Below, piece after piece: positions 6,764 to 9,877 of a DNA stretch of 9,877 nucleotides (positions within the stretch are counted from its first letter, which is position 1; every line of letters begins with the position of its first letter). Below the pieces are notes generated by a model, which was not told the DNA's origin, did no database searches, and worked only from the letters and a program-made list of their open reading frames with translations. The stretch is from positions 1-9,877 of the forward strand of contig JAJYSI010000078.1 in NCBI GenBank assembly GCA_021793635.1, given 5' to 3'. A program made the position numbers and the translations under genes. Origin of the DNA: Bacteroidota bacterium. GTDB taxonomy: Bacteria; Bacteroidota; Ignavibacteria; Ignavibacteriales; Ignavibacteriaceae.

Positions 6764-7417
6764 ATGTTTACAAAATACGGATATTCTACTTTAAGAATAA
6801 TAGCTATAACTACGTTCTTACTTACACTAATCAGCTACTTTGTTAATAACGAAATTGTTAAATCACTAATAATTTTAATCCCGCTTCTCTTCCTTTTATT
6901 TTCTTTATACTTTTTCAGAGATCCTGAAAGAAGCTCGCCTAAGAAAGATAATGTTATTGTGTCGCCTGCAGACGGTACGGTGCTTTTTGTTAAAGATGTT
7001 TTAGACAACAAATTTATTAACGGAAAAGCAAAGCAGGTTTCTATTTTCATGTCTCCGCTCAACGTCCATGTAAACCGGATTCCTATCAACGGCAAAATTG
7101 AATATTTACAATATTATAAAGGTAAATTCATTTCTGCATTCAAGGATAAAGCCTCCGATGAGAATGAGCGTGCTGAGTTCGGCATCAACAGCAAGTTTGG
7201 TAAAATATTTTTTACTCAAGTTGCAGGATTTATTGCAAGAAGAATTGTCTATGAAATAAAAACAGGCGATCTGGTTGAAGCCGGCAAAAGATTCGGCATG
7301 ATTAAGTTCGGCAGCCGCGTTGATGTTGTGGTTCCTGAAAAATGGGTGGCTAAAGTAAATAAAGGAGACCGCGTTACAGCGGGAGAAACTATTTTATTCG
7401 AGTTTGAAAATTGCTAA
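6764..7417 (+). CDS. psd: Phosphatidylserine decarboxylase, short (type II-like) form
   Basis: 217 residues, the compact form of the enzyme. Two N-terminal hydrophobic stretches (about 10-27 and 33-51) anchor it in the membrane. Then come FFRDPERSSP (50-59), SPADG (67-71) with the catalytic aspartate, and MSPLNVHVNR (96-105) with the catalytic histidines. The self-cleavage site is KFGSR (181-185), where the G183-S184 bond would be cut and S184 becomes the pyruvoyl group of the alpha chain. It removes CO2 from phosphatidylserine to give phosphatidylethanolamine. It starts 3 bases after the purC-like stop and its stop overlaps the pssA start, so the product of pssA is handed straight to it. No strong ribosome-binding site precedes the ATG. 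Confidence 0.95.
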   Translation: MFTKYGYSTLRIIAITTFLLTLISYFVNNEIVKSLIILIPLLFLLFSLYFFRDPERSSPKKDNVIVSPADGTVLFVKDVLDNKFINGKAKQVSIFMSPLNVHVNRIPINGKIEYLQYYKGKFISAFKDKASDENERAEFGINSKFGKIFFTQVAGFIARRIVYEIKTGDLVEAGKRFGMIKFGSRVDVVVPEKWVAKVNKGDRVTAGETILFEFENC

Positions 7418-8136
7418 AGAATCGTTTTAGGGTTACCCCGTCGGTAATTCCGAACCTATTTACCGCAATGAATATGTTTTGCGGCTTTCTATCAATTATA
7501 AATGCAAGCGAAGGAAAATATTTTTACTCCGCCATGCTGATAATTATCGCCGCTTTGTTCGATGCACTTGACGGCATTATGGCAAGGCTTACGCACTCCA
7601 GCAGCGAACTCGGTGTTGAGCTTGATTCGCTTTCAGACTTAGTAAGTTTCGGCGCCGCTCCATCATTTCTAATTTTCAAAACTCAATTGATAAACTACAA
7701 TTCAATCGGAATTATTATTAGTTCATTAATAATGATTGCAGGCGGTTTCAGACTGGCAAGGTTCAACGTTCAGTTAGTTGGTTTTGATAAAGCATATTTT
7801 AAAGGATTACCAATTCCATCCGCCGCAATTACCGTTGCTGCTTTTGTTTTGGAATTTTATAAAGACGGAGCCGGCTTTGCCTATCCTTATTCTTCCATTA
7901 CAATTCCATTGATAATGGTTCTATCCTTTCTAATGGTCAGTACAATAAAATATGACACGCTTCCTAAATTTTCTCTTAAAGGTATAAAAGAAAAGCCTTT
8001 CCATTTTGGTTTTGTCCTTGCATGTATTATTATTTTAATTGTAACATCAGGCAAGGCGTTATTCTATATCTTTGTTTTCATTATCTTATTTGGTATTTTT
8101 CGTCATCTTTTTTATATACTTGCGAAAAAATTTTGA
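7411..8136 (+). CDS. pssA: CDP-diacylglycerol-serine O-phosphatidyltransferase
   Basis: 241 residues, integral membrane. The CDP-alcohol phosphatidyltransferase motif D..DG..AR........G...D...D is complete: D51, D54, G55, A58, R59, G68, D72 and D76, with D76 as the catalytic base and the others binding metal and CDP. Hydrophobic helices follow through to the C-terminus. The N-terminal VIPNLFTAMNMFCGFLSI is typical of bacterial phosphatidylserine synthases of the membrane type, as opposed to phosphatidylglycerol phosphate synthase. The TTG start (7411) overlaps the psd stop by 7 bases; the ATG at codon 20 is rejected because it would cut this conserved segment. It makes phosphatidylserine from CDP-diacylglycerol and serine, which Psd then decarboxylates. 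Confidence 0.94.
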   Translation: MLKNRFRVTPSVIPNLFTAMNMFCGFLSIINASEGKYFYSAMLIIIAALFDALDGIMARLTHSSSELGVELDSLSDLVSFGAAPSFLIFKTQLINYNSIGIIISSLIMIAGGFRLARFNVQLVGFDKAYFKGLPIPSAAITVAAFVLEFYKDGAGFAYPYSSITIPLIMVLSFLMVSTIKYDTLPKFSLKGIKEKPFHFGFVLACIIILIVTSGKALFYIFVFIILFGIFRHLFYILAKKF

Positions 8137-8167
8137 AGTATTAGTTTATAAATTTTGAGTTGATAAT

Positions 8168-8419
8168 TTGTTCAAAGCTAAAGTTTTAATTAAAAGAAGA
8201 CCGTCAATCCTCGATCCCCAAGGTAAAGCAGTTGAAAAAGGCGCTGTGCACTTAGGCTTAACCAACATTAGGGATACGCGAATCGGCAAATTCATCGAGT
8301 TTACTGTCGATACCAGCAACAAACAGGCTGCAGAGAAAGAAGTGAATGATTACTGCAGCAAACTGCTTGCAAATCCTATTATGGAAGACTACGAGTTTAC
8401 TCTGGAAGATGTAAAATGA
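8168..8419 (+). CDS. purS: Phosphoribosylformylglycinamidine synthase subunit PurS
   Basis: 83 residues, the standard size. Signatures are [20 protein letters not shown] (6-25), [11 protein letters not shown] and the C-terminal [15 protein letters not shown]. PurS is the small dimeric scaffold that joins PurQ and PurL in the three-subunit FGAM synthase and helps pass ammonia to PurL. The start is TTG at 8168, since a TGA lies four codons upstream and nothing else fits before the conserved FKAKV. There are 31 bases after pssA, so it may share that transcript. It overlaps purQ by 4 bases. purL is not in this window. Confidence 0.94.
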   Translation: MFKAKVLIKRRPSILDPQGKAVEKGAVHLGLTNIRDTRIGKFIEFTVDTSNKQAAEKEVNDYCSKLLANPIMEDYEFTLEDVK

Positions 8420-9111
8420 AAAACAAATTCGGCGTTGTAGTTTTTCCAGGCTCCAACTGCGACCATGATGCTTATTACGCTCTTAAAAAATTGTTTAATG
8501 CTGAAGTGAATTTCCTTTGGCATAAAGATCATGACATACAGAAGTCTGATGTAATTATTCTTCCTGGCGGATTTGCCTACGGCGATTACCTGCGCTGCGG
8601 CGCTATTGCAAGGTTCTCTCCTATAATGAATTCTGTAATTGATTTTGCAAACAAAGGCGGCATTGTTATAGGCATTTGCAACGGCTTCCAGGTATTGCTT
8701 GAAGCCGGTTTACTGCCGGGTGTAATGATAAAAAACAAATCTCTCCAGTTTGTCTGCAAAGATGTTTACCTTTCCGTTGAAAATAAGAATACGATTTTCA
8801 CAAATAAAATAGACAACGGTAATTCGATAAAAATTCCTGTGGCACATGGAGAAGGAAATTATTTTGCAGACGAGGAGACTTTAAAAAGTTTAATAGATAA
8901 TAATCAGATTGTATTCAAGTATTCTTCAAAAGACGGTAATTATACGGATGAATCAAATCCGAACGGCTCAACCGAAAATATTGCAGGCATTATCAACAAA
9001 AACGGAAATGTTTTGGGTATGATGCCTCACCCGGAAAGAGCCTGCGATCCTGTTCTTGGTAAAACGGATGGCAGAATGTTTTTTGAATCAATTTTGAGTA
9101 GTCTAAATTAA
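8416..9111 (+). CDS. purQ: Phosphoribosylformylglycinamidine synthase glutaminase subunit PurQ
   Basis: 231 residues, the usual length of the stand-alone subunit. It is a class I glutamine amidotransferase: [10 protein letters not shown] (10-19), [18 protein letters not shown] (49-66, oxyanion region), the nucleophile C88 in GICNGFQ, and MPHPE (203-207) with H205 and E207 completing the triad. It splits glutamine and supplies ammonia to PurL for the fourth step of purine synthesis. The ATG overlaps the purS stop (ATGA), with GGAAG 7 bases upstream, so the subunits are translationally coupled. All catalytic residues are present. Confidence 0.97.
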   Translation: MKNKFGVVVFPGSNCDHDAYYALKKLFNAEVNFLWHKDHDIQKSDVIILPGGFAYGDYLRCGAIARFSPIMNSVIDFANKGGIVIGICNGFQVLLEAGLLPGVMIKNKSLQFVCKDVYLSVENKNTIFTNKIDNGNSIKIPVAHGEGNYFADEETLKSLIDNNQIVFKYSSKDGNYTDESNPNGSTENIAGIINKNGNVLGMMPHPERACDPVLGKTDGRMFFESILSSLN

Positions 9112-9115
9112 GGAG
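9110..9115 (+). promoter_or_regulatory. Shine-Dalgarno of the first tatA, overlapping the purQ stop
   Basis: AAGGAG spans the last bases of the purQ TAA and lies 5 bases before the tatA ATG at 9121. The overlap links the two genes on one message. Confidence 0.65.
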
Positions 9116-9120
9116 TTAAT

Positions 9121-9318
9121 ATGTTCGATAATATGGGTATGGGCGAACTGATAATTATATTGCTTGTTGTTCTTGTACTGTTCGGCTCAAAGAAAATTCC
9201 TGACCTGGCTCAAGGTCTCGGCAAAGGAATTAGAGAATTTAAGAAAGCAGTTCGAGACGTTCAGGAAGATATTAAAGTTCCTGATGACAAAGATAAAAAG
9301 ACCGAGAACAAGGCTTAG
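9121..9318 (+). CDS. tatA: Sec-independent translocase subunit TatA, copy 1
   Basis: 65 residues. A short N-terminal transmembrane helix (about 8-21, [14 protein letters not shown]) is followed by the FG hinge (21-22), the amphipathic helix [20 protein letters not shown] (24-43) and an acidic/lysine-rich tail ending KKTENKA. This is the complete TatA/E plan; TatA oligomers form the pore that passes folded twin-arginine substrates across the inner membrane once TatC (and TatB where present) have bound them. It follows purQ after 9 bases, so it is on the purine transcript. No tatC is in the window. It is clearly paralogous to the second copy 126 bases further on. TatB is unlikely given the short tail. 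Confidence 0.93.
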   Translation: MFDNMGMGELIIILLVVLVLFGSKKIPDLAQGLGKGIREFKKAVRDVQEDIKVPDDKDKKTENKA

Positions 9319-9326
9319 CGGTATTG

Positions 9327-9386
9327 GTTATAAGGCATACGGAAATATGTACAGTACCTTATTTCCTATTACGTATACTTTATAAC
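9327..9386 (+). terminator. Long two-part hairpin between the tatA copies (terminator, processing site or palindromic repeat)
   Basis: The outer stem pairs 9327-9340 with 9373-9386 (GTTATAA with TTATAAC, then one G-U pair, one C-A mismatch and further pairs to C9340-G9373). The inner stem pairs GGAAATA 9341-9347 with TATTTCC 9360-9366, leaving a small bulge (9367-9372) and a 12-base loop. It is followed by TTTAT rather than a full U-run, so it is not a textbook intrinsic terminator. It could lower read-through from purSQ-tatA into the second tatA or stabilise the upstream message. Fold and role are inferred from base pairing only. Confidence 0.45.
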
Positions 9387-9434
9387 TTTATCCCATAATA
9401 GATTTTTAGATAAGAAGAAAAAAAATAAATACTC

Positions 9435-9439
9435 AGGAG
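9435..9439 (+). promoter_or_regulatory. Shine-Dalgarno of the second tatA
   Basis: AGGAG, 5 bases before the ATG at 9445. Confidence 0.65.
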
Positions 9440-9444
9440 TAATA

Positions 9445-9648
9445 ATGTTTGATGATCTAAGTTTCGGTAAACTTTTGGTAATAGCGCTTGTGGTAATGGT
9501 TTTGTTTGGCGCCAAGAAAATTCCGGATCTTGCCCAGGGATTGGGAAAAGGAATTCGTGAATTCAAAAAAGCTTTGAACGGCATTGACGAAGAAATAAAA
9601 TCTTCAAGTTCGGAAGAAAAGAAAACAGAAAATAAGCAAGTACCTTAA
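9445..9648 (+). CDS. tatA: Sec-independent translocase subunit TatA, copy 2
   Basis: 67 residues with the same layout as copy 1: membrane helix at about 8-21, FG hinge, an identical 20-residue amphipathic block at 24-43, then an acidic, serine-rich tail (SSSSEEKKTENK). The membrane helix differs (GKLLVIALVVMVLF) and lacks the Met/Gly-rich start of copy 1. Twelve of the 20 codons of the identical block differ from copy 1, so the duplication is old and the protein is under strong constraint, not a recent copy. It may be a TatA/TatE-like pair with the same role or a differently regulated version. Its own ribosome-binding site is good; the hairpin upstream suggests it can be expressed separately from copy 1. 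Confidence 0.93.
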   Translation: MFDDLSFGKLLVIALVVMVLFGAKKIPDLAQGLGKGIREFKKALNGIDEEIKSSSSEEKKTENKQVP

Positions 9649-9669
9649 AGTATTAAAGGCTGAAACCTG

Positions 9670-9714
9670 GAGATCAGAATTCTCTCTAAACTCAGAACTC
9701 TGACTTCTGATCTC
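9670..9714. repeat. Inverted repeat with nested hairpin after the second tatA
   Basis: GAGATCAGAA (9670-9679) and TTCTGATCTC (9705-9714) are perfect 10-base inverted copies. Inside, TCAG (9692-9695) and CTGA (9700-9703) can also pair. A direct near-repeat TCAGAAnTCT occurs at 9674-9683 and 9692-9701. It lies 21 bases after the tatA stop and is followed by a mixed TTAATTTAA stretch, so it could act as a weak terminator. The arms with repeated TCAGAA/TCTGA words equally suggest a small repeat element. Confidence 0.5.
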
Positions 9715-9781
9715 TTAATTTAACAGCTTTGTGTTAGTTTATTTCACATTACTAATCCTGATTTTTTCATTATAAAAAAAT

Positions 9782-9788
9782 AAAGGGA
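9782..9788 (+). promoter_or_regulatory. Ribosome-binding site supporting the TTG start of the last gene
   Basis: AAAGGGA, 6 bases before the TTG at 9795. It helps to choose that start. Confidence 0.45.
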
Positions 9789-9794
9789 TACCTG

Positions 9795-9877
9795 TTGCTT
9801 CCTTACAATAACTATTTATCGAAACTTGAGCTGATTAAAAACGGCAGGCTTTCGCTTGTTGAGAATGTCGCATTCTT
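9795..9877 (+). CDS. gatA: Probable amidase-type GatA (Asp/Glu-tRNA amidotransferase subunit A), first 27 codons
   Basis: From TTG at 9795 the frame gives MLPYNNYLSKLELIKNGRLS then LVENVAF to the window edge. The pattern of a short basic helix, an NGRLS-like turn and then LVENV matches the N-terminus of GatA, which acts with GatB and GatC to convert misacylated Glu-tRNA(Gln) or Asp-tRNA(Asn). None of the catalytic Ser-Ser-Lys residues are in view, so the call rests on a short N-terminal likeness and may be wrong. It lies 146 bases after the second tatA, beyond a likely terminator-like repeat, and so probably has its own promoter, which I could not place. Confidence 0.5.
   Translation, partial: MLPYNNYLSKLELIKNGRLSLVENVAF

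Noticed and set aside
6835..7095. Minus-strand open frame of 86 codons
   Set aside because: It is antisense to the conserved psd coding sequence and has no recognisable motif.
9164..9385. Overlapping plus-strand frame inside tatA copy 1 and the spacer, and a minus-strand frame at 9369-9584
   Set aside because: Both are out-of-frame or antisense to tatA genes whose protein conservation explains the sequence.
9403..9410. Possible -7 promoter box TAGATTTT before the second tatA
   Set aside because: No TTG lies about 19 bases upstream, so the pair is incomplete in an AT-rich region.
1..9877. Mobile, phage, CRISPR or defence island
   Set aside because: No transposase, integrase, tRNA-bounded site, regular direct-repeat array or toxin-antitoxin pair is visible. 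Gene content is core housekeeping.

Overview
This window looks like a chromosomal segment from an AT-rich member of the Bacteroidota/Chlorobiota/Ignavibacteriota group, most likely Ignavibacteria-like. That placement is an inference. It rests on stand-alone ftsX, paired tatA genes, a multi-SLBB exporter next to a Wzz gene, frequent TTG starts, and two -33/-7 (TTTG-N19-TAnnTTTG-like) promoter candidates. The content is mostly housekeeping genes. I see no phage, transposase, CRISPR array, tRNA or rRNA, and no clear new defence or metabolic system.

Minus-strand half (1-5904), in transcription order from 5904 down: ybaB (nucleoid-associated), recR (recombination mediator), a class I SAM methyltransferase, two small lipoproteins, ftsX, a polysaccharide-export protein with four SLBB repeats, and the 5' part of a Wzz-type chain-length/co-polymerase gene that runs off the left edge. 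ybaB to the second lipoprotein is tightly packed (overlaps of 1 and 4 bases, gaps of 2 and 19) and reads as one operon. ftsX and the SLBB gene each have a possible promoter of their own. The SLBB and Wzz genes are 3 bases apart and together form an envelope polysaccharide export module.

A 142-base divergent gap (5905-6046) carries a clear ribosome-binding site for ybaB and a sigma70-like promoter for the rightward half.

Plus-strand half (6047-9877): a purC-like gene of full family length interrupted by one in-frame TAA, then psd and pssA (the two steps from CDP-diacylglycerol to phosphatidylethanolamine), purS and purQ (FGAM synthase subunits; purL is not here), two tatA paralogues with a strongly structured spacer between them, and the first codons of a probable gatA at the right edge.

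The points most worth following up are the nonsense codon in a purC-like gene that already lacks several SAICAR-synthetase active-site residues; the palindromic repeat that encodes most of the odd N-terminal extension of the second lipoprotein; and the two TatA proteins that share a 20-residue identical block encoded with 12 synonymous codon differences, separated by a 60-base hairpin. No stretch longer than 300 bases lacks a gene.
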